A stretch of 29,460 bases of DNA from Fidelibacterota bacterium 46_43 (GTDB taxonomy: Bacteria; Fidelibacterota; Fidelibacteria; Fidelibacterales; Fidelibacteraceae). Below the pieces are notes generated by a model that saw only the letters and a program-made list of their open reading frames with translations, was not told the origin of the DNA and did no database searches. Of the stretch, positions 8,957 to 16,246 are shown one piece after another. Position numbers and translations under genes: made by a program. The stretch is taken from NCBI GenBank assembly GCA_001509335.1, contig LGGY01000132.1, forward strand, positions 1 to 29,460, written 5' to 3'. Positions within the stretch are counted from its first letter, which is position 1. Each line of letters starts with the position of its first letter.

Positions 8957-9475
8957 AGATTGGTGCGCATCCTGTATTTTTGATTGTCAATAATTTATTA
9001 ATTTATGAAATAATTGGGGGAATTGGAAATGGAGAATGGCACTTCGACACGACGGCTTCGCAGCCTACTCGGTAACCGGCATCCCGATAAGCCCCGGGAA
9101 GCAGAGTTATGTGATAACCATGCCTTGGAGATTGAACGTCTGCCTAATCACTTATATTCAATTCATCATTCTTCTTTCATCATACAAATAAAAAAGCCTG
9201 CAGCACCTATTTTTGATGAATCCGTTTGTCACAGTGGGTACCTGCCCCCAGGTTCGGCCTTCCTCTCGAAGGAGGCTTGGCTTCCGCCGGGATGAGCGTG
9301 GGTTCCCATAGATTCCATGTTGATTCTCAAAAAATCCGGCTGCAGGCCATCTACTTCAAAGTATTGGAGTTTTCATAGATTTGCAAGATTTTTTGGGGGG
9401 ATTTTTCAGAATTTTCCCCTTGATTTTACCAAACTCATTCATTTTAGTTCGCCATGATTATCTCTAAATTCCGAC
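8957..9475. other. Non-coding stretch between divergent valS and the GNAT gene
   Basis: 519 bases with no believable gene. The valS side (8957-9010) is AT-rich with a TTGACA-like hexamer (8990-8985, minus) but no matching -10. Bases 9030-9110 contain a small hairpin GGCT-TCGC-AGCC. Bases 9140-9190 are a low-complexity TTCATCATTC-like tract. Bases 9236-9300 are GC-rich and hairpin-prone: CCTG-CCCC-CAGG, then CCTTC-CTCTC-GAAGG (9258-9272) enclosed by CGGC/GCCG. The last 60 bases hold the probable promoter of the GNAT gene. It resembles the remnants of intergenic repeats, but no second copy occurs in this window. Confidence 0.5.
9420..9448 (+). promoter_or_regulatory. Possible sigma70-type promoter of the GNAT-mqnC unit
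   Basis: TTGATT (9420-9425), 17-bp spacer, TTTAGT (9443-9448), ending 27 nt before the GNAT ATG. The match is 4-5 of 6 at the -35 and 4 of 6 at the -10, so the call is tentative. Position and spacing are its main support. Confidence 0.3.
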
Positions 9476-9907
9476 ATGGAAAAAGTGAATATCCGGACAT
9501 ACAAGTCCTCTGATTATGAGGCAGTATACAATCTTTGGAAAGCCGCCGGGTTGTATCTTTCCCTTTCAGACACCCGCAAAGAACTGCACCGGATGCTGGA
9601 CAAACATCCTGAATTATTTTTAATTGCAGAAGAGAAGGATATTCCCGTAGGAACCGTTTTGGGTTCTTTTGACGGACGGCGTGGATATGTCCACCACCTG
9701 GCAGTCCTTCCTGAGTTCCAAAACCGTGGTATCGGTTCGGATCTTTTAAACGTCCTTGAAGATAAATATAGAGAAATGGGGGTTATCAAGATCCATCTGT
9801 TTATAGAAACAGTAAATGCTGAAGTGGAAAGTTATTATCAAAAAAAGGGGTGGCATCGTCGGAATGATATAATAATGATGAGCAAAATCCTGCGGACAGA
9901 CTCTTGA
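9476..9907 (+). CDS. GNAT-family N-acetyltransferase
   Basis: A 143-aa single-domain protein, typical of small GNAT enzymes that move an acetyl group from acetyl-CoA to an amine. The N-terminus (VNIRTYKSSDYEAVYNLW) is the usual first strand and helix. Motif A is VHHLAVLPEFQNRGIGSDLL (about residues 72-91), with the acetyl-CoA pyrophosphate loop Q-N-R-G-I-G; the C-terminal SYYQKKGWHRR is motif B. The substrate cannot be inferred; small GNATs of this kind include protein- and small-molecule-acetylating members. No Shine-Dalgarno precedes the ATG (upstream is TCTAAATTCCGAC), which could mean a short or leaderless mRNA. Its TGA stop overlaps the start of mqnC by 4 nt (TTGA), so the two are translationally coupled. 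Confidence 0.9.
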   Translation: MEKVNIRTYKSSDYEAVYNLWKAAGLYLSLSDTRKELHRMLDKHPELFLIAEEKDIPVGTVLGSFDGRRGYVHHLAVLPEFQNRGIGSDLLNVLEDKYREMGVIKIHLFIETVNAEVESYYQKKGWHRRNDIIMMSKILRTDS

Positions 9908-11001
9908 AAACAGACCTATATACCATTATAGAAAAAATCGAATCCGGAAAGCGCCTTAGCCGGGAAGACGGGTTAAAGCTACTTTATTGTCAGGATCTTT
10001 CCTTACTGGCTTTCATGGCAGGCATGATCCGCCAGCGCTGGCATCCCCATCACCGCGTCACATACATTGTGGACAGGAATATCAATTATACCAATGTATG
10101 TACCGCAGGTTGTGCATTCTGTGCTTTCCACTGCCCCCCGGTATCAGATATGGGATATGTCTTATCCCGTGAAAAACTGGCGGAAAAGATTGAGGAAACC
10201 AAAGCTTTGGGAGGAATCCAGATTCTTTTACAGGGTGGATTGAATCCTGCCTTAGGGCTGGAATGGTTTGAAGATCTTTTCCGATGGATCAAGGAAGAAC
10301 ATCCGATACACATTCACGGACTCAGTCCACCTGAAATTCTTTTTCTATCAAAGCAATCCGGTCTCTCTGTTGAAGAAACCCTGAAAAGGCTGATCGCAGC
10401 CGGCTTGGATTCCATCCCAGGTGGCGGGGCGGAAATACTGGCCGACCCTGCCCGGAAACGAATGAATGCCTATAAAAAAGCAAGTAGTGACGACTGGCTT
10501 CATGTGATGGAAACGGCCCATGGGCTGGGACTTCTCACGACGGCTACCATGATGTTCGGAGCCGTGGAGACGCTGGAAGAAAGGCTGGAACACCTGTTGA
10601 AAATACGGGATTTGCAAGATCGATCAATAGTCGGCAGGGGAGAGACGAGAGGTCGTTTTACCGCTTTTATCCCCTGGGTTTATCAGCCGGCTAAAACCCG
10701 CCTGGGTGGGAAAAAAGCGTCTTCCTTTGAATACCTGAAAATGGTGGCTGTGTCACGCATCTTTCTCGATAATATCCCCAATATTCAAGCCAGCTGGGTC
10801 ACTCAGGGGGGACGCATCAGTCAGCTTGCTCTCCACATGGGATGCAACGACCTGGGCTCAACCATGATCGAAGAAAATGTGGTGGCCGCAACCGGTGTTA
10901 AATTTTCAATGTCCCCGGAAAAAATGGAAGCCCTGATCCGGGCTGAAGGCTTTATCCCGGTCCGCCGGAATCAGGCTTATGAAATGATGGAAGAATCATA
11001 A
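9904..11001 (+). CDS. mqnC: Cyclic dehypoxanthine futalosine synthase MqnC (radical SAM)
   Basis: A 365-aa radical-SAM enzyme that cyclises dehypoxanthine futalosine in the futalosine route to menaquinone. The 4Fe-4S motif is C66-x3-C70-x2-C73 (NVCTAGCAFCAF), preceded by the family strand TYIVDRNINYTN. Also visible are LLQGGLNP, GLDSIPGGGAEIL, TTATMMFGAVET, the strand FTAFIPWVYQP, and near the end IQASWVTQGG and STMIEENVV; these favour MqnC over the related MqnE. The start is TTG (9904-9906), overlapping the GNAT stop by 4 nt, and the reading gives the expected MqnC N-terminus. A rare start plus coupling suggests expression depends on the GNAT cistron. No other mqn gene is in the window. Confidence 0.93.
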   Translation: MKTDLYTIIEKIESGKRLSREDGLKLLYCQDLSLLAFMAGMIRQRWHPHHRVTYIVDRNINYTNVCTAGCAFCAFHCPPVSDMGYVLSREKLAEKIEETKALGGIQILLQGGLNPALGLEWFEDLFRWIKEEHPIHIHGLSPPEILFLSKQSGLSVEETLKRLIAAGLDSIPGGGAEILADPARKRMNAYKKASSDDWLHVMETAHGLGLLTTATMMFGAVETLEERLEHLLKIRDLQDRSIVGRGETRGRFTAFIPWVYQPAKTRLGGKKASSFEYLKMVAVSRIFLDNIPNIQASWVTQGGRISQLALHMGCNDLGSTMIEENVVAATGVKFSMSPEKMEALIRAEGFIPVRRNQAYEMMEES

Positions 11002-11032
11002 AATCAGGAACCCTGTATAAAAGGAGTAACCC

Positions 11033-11413
11033 ATGGCAAAAGCAGAGGGTTTATCCCTTCCATTTGAAAAACCGGAGAAAATCCGGACAGACCTTCTGGA
11101 ACCTATTCCCTATAGGGGAAATGATCAGGTCATTACGCTGGAATATCCCGAATTCAGCGCTGTGTGTCCCTACAGTGGTTTGCCGGATATTGCCCGTGTG
11201 ACCATTGAATATATTCCCAATGATAAAATTATCGAGCTTAAATCACTGAAATACTACTTCATTTCATTCCGCAATGTTGGAATTTACCAGGAGGATATGA
11301 CCAACCGGGTTTATGAGGACCTGAAAAAAGTCCTTGGACCAAAAAAAATGAAAGTTAAAACCGTTTATAACATTCGGGGCGGCATAGAAACAACGTGTAC
11401 TATGGGGGGATGA
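11033..11413 (+). CDS. queF: NADPH-dependent 7-cyano-7-deazaguanine reductase QueF
   Basis: 126 aa, a unimodular QueF that reduces preQ0 to preQ1 in queuosine tRNA modification. Catalytic Cys is C45 in FSAVCPYSGLPD and the partner Asp is D52, the same 7-residue spacing as in characterised QueF proteins. The family motif around ELKSLKYYFISFRNVGIYQED (68-88) is intact and the C-terminal RGGIETT is present. It starts at an ATG with AAGGAG 7 nt upstream, 31 nt after mqnC, so it is probably in the same transcript although the pathways are unrelated. The protein ends soon after RGGIETT, at the short end of the family; a dispersed repeat begins about 40 bases beyond the stop. Confidence 0.95.
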   Translation: MAKAEGLSLPFEKPEKIRTDLLEPIPYRGNDQVITLEYPEFSAVCPYSGLPDIARVTIEYIPNDKIIELKSLKYYFISFRNVGIYQEDMTNRVYEDLKKVLGPKKMKVKTVYNIRGGIETTCTMGG

Positions 11414-11899
11414 GGAGATATTGTGAACTGGTTTGTCTGGGATTGTGACGAGACAGTGGTCCGTCGACAGTCTGGAGTGGTCTGGAGATTGGTGGATTGG
11501 TTCGATTGGTACATCAGGAGCGGAGCGACTCAAACTTCCAGCTTCTAAATTCTTTAATATAATCAATAAGGTCGTAGGATTTTTTTTTGATTTGGTACCC
11601 GGTTTATAGGTAAGATGGAATATATAATTTCGGTTAGTTGACGCCCCCCACCCCGGGGGTAAAATACAGCGATATGCGATATAAAGCAAGATAATATTGT
11701 TAATCGTATATATGAATTGTCAAATAATTCAAGGGATTCAAATAAGGGGATAACGTCCCTAAAATTCCGATTATGAAGATGGCTTGCTTTGTGGGGATAT
11801 ATTTTTGGCTGGTTATCCATCCGGGTAAAAAATCCAATTACATCTACACGAATATCCGTTTATCATAAAACCCACATTAAATTCCCGGAAATCTCAGAT
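11414..11899. other. Non-coding stretch between convergent queF and fumarase genes
   Basis: 486 bases without a credible gene, between two genes that end facing each other. About half (11453-11713) is copy A of a dispersed repeat, listed separately. The remainder is AT-rich with a small GGGA-TAACG-TCCC hairpin near 11748. A 13-nt palindrome AAATCT-C-AGATTT (11889-11901) overlaps the fumarase beta stop codon but has no U-run, so no clear terminator is visible for either gene. Confidence 0.6.
11453..11713 (+). repeat. Dispersed intergenic repeat, copy A
   Basis: Homologous to 23759-23993 in the same orientation. Shared blocks in order: CAGTGG plus GTCGACAG, a GATT(G)-rich stretch, CAGGAGCGnAGCGAC, AACTTCCAGCTTC, CTTTAAT, GGTACC/CGTACC, then a 54-nt core (11614-11667) differing at only 3 positions, then an AT-rich tail CAAGATnATATTGTnAAT. 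The core contains GACGCCCCCCACCCCGGGGG, able to form a C/G stem. Flanks are much less conserved than the core. No open reading frame spans it, so it is not an insertion sequence with its own transposase. It may be a miniature mobile element, a structured RNA or a protein-binding site. Confidence 0.85.
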
Positions 11900-12484
11900 T
11901 TAGACGTCAATATGCAGTAATTTCTTCCGAATATCATCAGAGTGTTGAAAGATTTTATCATGGAGAGACCCGCCATGAGAATCCATGGTTACCACTGCCG
12001 GAAAGTCCCGGACATCAATCACCCACATGGCTTCCGGTACGCCGAATTCTTCCAGCTTAAATACCGTATGGACCTTCACAACCGATTCAGCAATCAATGT
12101 TGCCAGTCCTCCGATGGCATGAAGATATACAGCTCCATTTGCTGCCAGAGCTTTAAGCGTATCCGGACCCATTCCTCCCTTGCCTATCACTCCCCGAAGT
12201 CCGTATTCCTGAATAACGGTTCCCTGATACGGTTCTTCACGAATGGATGTGGTAGGTCCTGCAGCTATAAACTCCCAATGATTGCCTTTTTTCTTCACAA
12301 CGGGACCGCAGTGATATATCATGGTATCTTTCAGAAAATCCCGGACAAGATGAGGCTGTTCTTTCACCAGCCAGGCATGTGCAGTATCCCGCCCGGTCAC
12401 AAGACGACCATTTAATAAGATTTCATCGCCGACTTTAAGTTTTCGGATTGACTTTTCATCGATGGGAAGTTTTAAATCAATCAT
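11900..12484 (-). CDS. Class I fumarate hydratase, beta subunit
   Basis: A 194-aa protein equal to the C-terminal domain of iron-sulfur class I fumarases; with the alpha subunit it interconverts fumarate and L-malate. Family motifs are LVTGRDTAHAWL (28-39), MIYHCGPVV, AAGPTTSIREEPY (substrate carboxylate binding) and GKGGMGPDT. Its ATG overlaps the end of the alpha gene by 8 nt (ATGATTGA) and a GAGG lies 6 nt upstream inside alpha, so the subunits are translated together. The split arrangement is common in anaerobes and archaea. The related L(+)-tartrate dehydratase has the same architecture; linkage to 2-oxoglutarate oxidoreductase genes favours fumarase. Confidence 0.93.
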   Translation of the reverse strand: MIDLKLPIDEKSIRKLKVGDEILLNGRLVTGRDTAHAWLVKEQPHLVRDFLKDTMIYHCGPVVKKKGNHWEFIAAGPTTSIREEPYQGTVIQEYGLRGVIGKGGMGPDTLKALAANGAVYLHAIGGLATLIAESVVKVHTVFKLEEFGVPEAMWVIDVRDFPAVVTMDSHGGSLHDKIFQHSDDIRKKLLHIDV

Positions 12485-13364
12485 AAATCACCTCATCCGG
12501 TGAAAAACGCATGCTGTGTTTCCGGTCCGCCCAGCACATATAGGCCACTGAGACAAAGTAGGATGCCGGCAGGCGATGGGCTACACCGATTTTAACAGCC
12601 AGGGCGGTCGTTTTTCCTCCGAATCCCATGGGACCGATACCCAGGGTATTCAAATCTTTCAAAAGTCGGGATTCCAATCGGGCAAGTTCCGGATCAGGGT
12701 GTATATCATCCAGCCGTCGGAAAAGCTGTTTTTTTGCCAGCATCATCCCACTGGACCGGTCTCCTCCCACGCCAACACCAAGAATCCCCGGAGCACAACC
12801 CCGTCCCTGCGCTTTTACAACGGCATCAACGACGGTTTTATATACACCCTCAAGGTCCCGGCCGGCTTTCAACGTAATATCCGGCAAAGTATATTGGGTA
12901 GAGACATTTTCACAACCTCCCCCTTTCAGTAACAGCTTTACTCCAATCGCCGGTACATCCCATTCCACAAAATGGATATAGGGTGCTAACTCACCGGTAT
13001 TATCTCCGGAATTTTTACCTGTCACGGGATCCACCGCATTGGGACGCAGATACACTTTTTCCGTAGCTTCACGGGTTGCTTCCCGGATCAACTTTTCAAT
13101 TCGTCGCATGGAAACACCCGGGAGCAGGCTCACTTCGTAAATATTGGTCCCTGTGTCCTGACAGATCGGTGTGCTTTTTTCCCGGGCCCTTTCGATATTT
13201 TTGAGGATGGCAGAAAGTACTCCCCGGGCGGCACTCCCATCGTCTTCATTCTCCAGGGCAGTCTGAATCGCCCGAACCACATCCGGCGCAAGATCGGTAG
13301 ATGCCCGGCGAATTAATTCCAGAACCGCTGTTCGAAATGCATGATCCTGAAAATCAAGTTTCAT
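12477..13364 (-). CDS. Class I fumarate hydratase, alpha subunit
   Basis: A 295-aa protein carrying the 4Fe-4S cluster of class I fumarase. Three cysteines fit the cluster ligands: C68 in PICQDTGTN, C151 in KGGGCENVS, and C190 in GCAPGILGVGVGG. KNSGDNTGELAPYIHF (117-132) is the conserved substrate-site segment. It follows korB after 12 nt with no Shine-Dalgarno; instead a 4-bp GC hairpin (13366-13377) lies directly before the ATG, and translation may depend on the upstream cistron. An oxygen-labile cluster enzyme next to a ferredoxin-dependent oxidoreductase fits anaerobic or microaerobic life. L(+)-tartrate dehydratase is the alternative, less likely from context. Confidence 0.93.
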   Translation of the reverse strand: MKLDFQDHAFRTAVLELIRRASTDLAPDVVRAIQTALENEDDGSAARGVLSAILKNIERAREKSTPICQDTGTNIYEVSLLPGVSMRRIEKLIREATREATEKVYLRPNAVDPVTGKNSGDNTGELAPYIHFVEWDVPAIGVKLLLKGGGCENVSTQYTLPDITLKAGRDLEGVYKTVVDAVVKAQGRGCAPGILGVGVGGDRSSGMMLAKKQLFRRLDDIHPDPELARLESRLLKDLNTLGIGPMGFGGKTTALAVKIGVAHRLPASYFVSVAYMCWADRKHSMRFSPDEVIYD

Positions 13365-13376
13365 GGGGGAAAGCCC

Positions 13377-14234
13377 CTAGGGTTCAAATTGTTTTAACAA
13401 ATCAAGGATTTCCGGTTTCCCCATTTTTTCTGATACCTGCTGCATTTTGCGCATAATATCGGTATAAATGGGGCGATCCTGCCTGTAAATCACACCCAGG
13501 CGGATAAAATCATTATCATTGGCTATATCAAACGCCCGGACTTCATCTGTCGGTTGATAATCTTCCGGAAGATAGCGGACTTTTTCACGGATCAGTTTAA
13601 ACTGTTCCACCCCCCGGAATGTAGGACAGGGGCTCAAGACCTCCACAAAGGAAAATCCCCGTTGCTGGATCGCCTGGGCAATAACCTCAATGGCGTTTTT
13701 AGGATCTCCGGAAAAAACCCTGGCGACAAAGGAGGCTTTATAGGCAATCATCATCCGGACAGGATTGATTGGCTCGTCCATATTTCCATAAAAGGTTGTT
13801 TTTGTCTGTTCACCAATCGGTGTAGTAGGTGAAGCCTGACCCTTAGTAAGGCCATAAATATTGTTATTCATAACGATATAGGTCATATCTATATTTTTAC
13901 GGGCGGCGTGGGGAATGTGTCCAGCCCCGATGGAAAATCCATCTCCATCACCTCCCACGGCAATCACTTTGATATCCGGGTTACTGAGTTTAACTCCGGT
14001 TGCAAGGGGAATAGCCCTGCCGTGAATCCCGTTAAATCCATACGTATTGATATAGCCTGGTAACCGGCTGGAACAACCGATTCCGGATACAATTGCCATT
14101 TGATGAGGAGGTATTTGAAGCTTTACCAGGGCTTGCATCAAGGCATTCAAAACACCATAGTCACCACACCCTGGGCACCAGATTGGTTTCAACTCACTTT
14201 TATAATCTTTGAGGGAATATTTTACTTTATCCAT
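13377..14234 (-). CDS. korB: 2-oxoglutarate:ferredoxin oxidoreductase, beta subunit
   Basis: A 285-aa thiamine-diphosphate subunit. Cluster cysteines are C20 and C23 (WCPGCG), C54 (GIGCSS) and a later Cys in LSPCPTF. The ThDP/Mg motif is GDGDGF (95-100) followed by MNNNIYGLTKGQ, the pattern of the two-subunit oxoacid:ferredoxin oxidoreductases (KorAB type). It oxidatively decarboxylates 2-oxoglutarate to succinyl-CoA with reduction of ferredoxin, or runs in reverse. The start is 2 nt from the korA stop, with AAGGA inside korA. Exact substrate (2-oxoglutarate versus other 2-oxoacids) is inferred from neighbouring fumarase and general similarity. No separate ferredoxin-like delta subunit is present nearby. 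Confidence 0.93.
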   Translation of the reverse strand: MDKVKYSLKDYKSELKPIWCPGCGDYGVLNALMQALVKLQIPPHQMAIVSGIGCSSRLPGYINTYGFNGIHGRAIPLATGVKLSNPDIKVIAVGGDGDGFSIGAGHIPHAARKNIDMTYIVMNNNIYGLTKGQASPTTPIGEQTKTTFYGNMDEPINPVRMMIAYKASFVARVFSGDPKNAIEVIAQAIQQRGFSFVEVLSPCPTFRGVEQFKLIREKVRYLPEDYQPTDEVRAFDIANDNDFIRLGVIYRQDRPIYTDIMRKMQQVSEKMGKPEILDLLKQFEP

Positions 14235-14236
14235 GC

Positions 14237-16021
14237 TCAGGCATCCTTCTTTTCATATTCTTCAACGATTTTATCATATATCTGTCTGACAGTAAAGGGA
14301 GCACCGCCTGTCTGACGGTAGGAAACCGTTTCCACATCAAAATCACCAAAGCGGACAAAACCTCGCAAATAGCGTCGAAAAGCTCCTGCATATGCCATTT
14401 CCACAAAAATGACACGCTTTTTGTGGCGCAGAAAATCGTGAAAGGGTTGAATGAGAAAAGGATAGAGAATTTGGGGGATAATCGCCTGTACTTTGATTCC
14501 GTTCGCATTTGCCCTTGCGACAGCTTCTTTGACAGCTCCTTTTGTGGATCCCCAGGCAATGACACCTAATTCGGCATCGTCCGGACCATAAAAACGTTCA
14601 AAGGAGAATTCCCGTTTAATTTCCCGGAATTTGTCCCAGCGTTTTTGGGTCATCCTGGCATGAACAGACACGTCGGATGAGGGGAATCCTTTTTCGTTGT
14701 GTTCAATCCCGGCAGCCTGGTACATCCCTTTTTCCATACCGGGCCAGGTAACAGGAGATATGCCGTTTTTCGTAATTTTAAACCGATGATAATCTTCCAA
14801 TTCATTTTCCGTGGGAGTTATTCGGCGATTGATTTTTTTAAAACCATATTTCAGGTCTCTGAACCGGTTGGGGTTAATGGATTCTTTCCGGTGACCAATA
14901 AAGGCATCGGAAAGAACGATGACAGGTAACTGATACTTTTCGGCAATGTAAAAAGCCAAGACAGTGCAATCAAAACAGTCTTCCACATCGGAAGGGGCAA
15001 TGACCACTCTTGGTGCATCCCCATGGCTTCCCCAGATAGCCTGCATGAGATCCGCCTGTTCGGTTTTGGTCGGTATTCCAGTGGAAGGGCCGCCTCTTTG
15101 GACATTAATTACCACAATGGGGAGTTCAGCCATGCCTGCCAGCCCAATCCCTTCTGCCATGAGGGACATCCCCGGGCCGGATGTGGCGGTCATCGCCTTA
15201 CGGCCTGCAAAACTGGCACCCACCACAGCATTGATTGATGCCAGTTCATCCTCCATCTGAATCACCACGCCATTGTAGCGGGGAAGATAGACCGACAGCC
15301 AGTGCATGATTTCCGTAGAAGGCGTGATAGGATAACCGGCATAAAATTCCACACCGGCATAGAGAGCGCCGAAAGCCGTCGCTTCATTTCCTTCCATGAC
15401 AATACGAGGCTCTCCCGGTGTATATTCAAAAAGGATGGAATCCTTTTTTTTAATCTCTTTTTTTACATAATCCTGGCCTGCTTTCAGGGCACTGAGGTTC
15501 TTTTCAATGACATCTTCCCGTTTCCCGCTGAATTTTTTCTTAATCGATTCTTTCAAGGCAGTTTTCGGCAGATTGAAAAGTTCCGATATCACCCCAAGCA
15601 TGGCAATGTTTTTCGCCAGGGATGTCCCGGCTGAATTTGTTGCCAGTTGATTAAAGGGGATTTTATACCAATTCTTTAATTTATCAGCAGATATCGGAAT
15701 ATTCTCTTCAGGGAACGAATCTTCCAAATCGCTGAGGATCACCACATGATCTTCCAGTAGCATTTCAGACTGAAATTTCAGATAGTCTTTCCAGCTGAGA
15801 ACAACCAGAATATCCAGTTTATCTCCCTGGGTCGCCACGGGTTCACTACTCATCCGGACCCGTACGGAGCTTTCGCCTCCGCGGATCTGCGCCCCAAAGC
15901 TTTTCAGCATAAAGACAAACAATCCGTCACTGGATGCTGCATTGACCAGAATTTCTCCGGCACTGATCACACCATCCCCGCCGGAGCCTGCAATGCCGAT
16001 TACAATATTATTACTTGCCAT
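14237..16021 (-). CDS. korA: 2-oxoglutarate:ferredoxin oxidoreductase, fused gamma-alpha subunit
   Basis: 594 aa. Residues 1 to about 190 are the gamma domain (GIAGSGGDGVISAGEILVNA, then SFGAQIRGGESSVRVR), which helps bind CoA. From about 205 the alpha domain begins: EGNEATAFGALYAGVEFYAGYPITPSTEI, with MEDELASINAVVGASFAGRK and TATSGPGMSLM, the pyrimidine-binding half of the ThDP site. This gamma-alpha fusion is normal for KorA. It is first in a four-gene operon with korB and both fumarase subunits, all spaced by 12 nt or less. The ATG has GGAAGGAAG about 10 nt upstream. The fused architecture also serves other 2-oxoacid oxidoreductases; context supports 2-oxoglutarate. Confidence 0.93.
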   Translation of the reverse strand: MASNNIVIGIAGSGGDGVISAGEILVNAASSDGLFVFMLKSFGAQIRGGESSVRVRMSSEPVATQGDKLDILVVLSWKDYLKFQSEMLLEDHVVILSDLEDSFPEENIPISADKLKNWYKIPFNQLATNSAGTSLAKNIAMLGVISELFNLPKTALKESIKKKFSGKREDVIEKNLSALKAGQDYVKKEIKKKDSILFEYTPGEPRIVMEGNEATAFGALYAGVEFYAGYPITPSTEIMHWLSVYLPRYNGVVIQMEDELASINAVVGASFAGRKAMTATSGPGMSLMAEGIGLAGMAELPIVVINVQRGGPSTGIPTKTEQADLMQAIWGSHGDAPRVVIAPSDVEDCFDCTVLAFYIAEKYQLPVIVLSDAFIGHRKESINPNRFRDLKYGFKKINRRITPTENELEDYHRFKITKNGISPVTWPGMEKGMYQAAGIEHNEKGFPSSDVSVHARMTQKRWDKFREIKREFSFERFYGPDDAELGVIAWGSTKGAVKEAVARANANGIKVQAIIPQILYPFLIQPFHDFLRHKKRVIFVEMAYAGAFRRYLRGFVRFGDFDVETVSYRQTGGAPFTVRQIYDKIVEEYEKKDA

Positions 16022-16246
16022 ACCTGCGATACTTCCTTCCTTATCTTTTTAGTGTCATCGGCCATTTTTCGAACACTGTCCGTCATACGGCATATATCCA
16101 CATTTACTATTTGATTGACAGCTGCTTTCAAACGGAACCCTGCCCATTTTTCAAAGCATTTGAAGTTACCAAAGAGCGTGGAATGAAACAAGAAAGAGTT
16201 CCTTTTCAAACGTTCTGCCAGGCGGGATATTTGATTCATTTTAAAT

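Noticed and set aside
9014..9295. 93-codon open frame on the plus strand in the valS-GNAT gap
   Set aside because: The translation is low-complexity (SIHHSSFIIQ from a TTCATCATTC tract) and proline/charged filler, there is no ribosome binding site, and hairpins run through it. It reads as non-coding repeat.
16000..16239. 79-codon minus-strand frame between the M32 peptidase and korA
   Set aside because: It overlaps the korA start by 22 nt, lacks a Shine-Dalgarno and resembles no family. The stretch more likely holds the korA promoter and leader.
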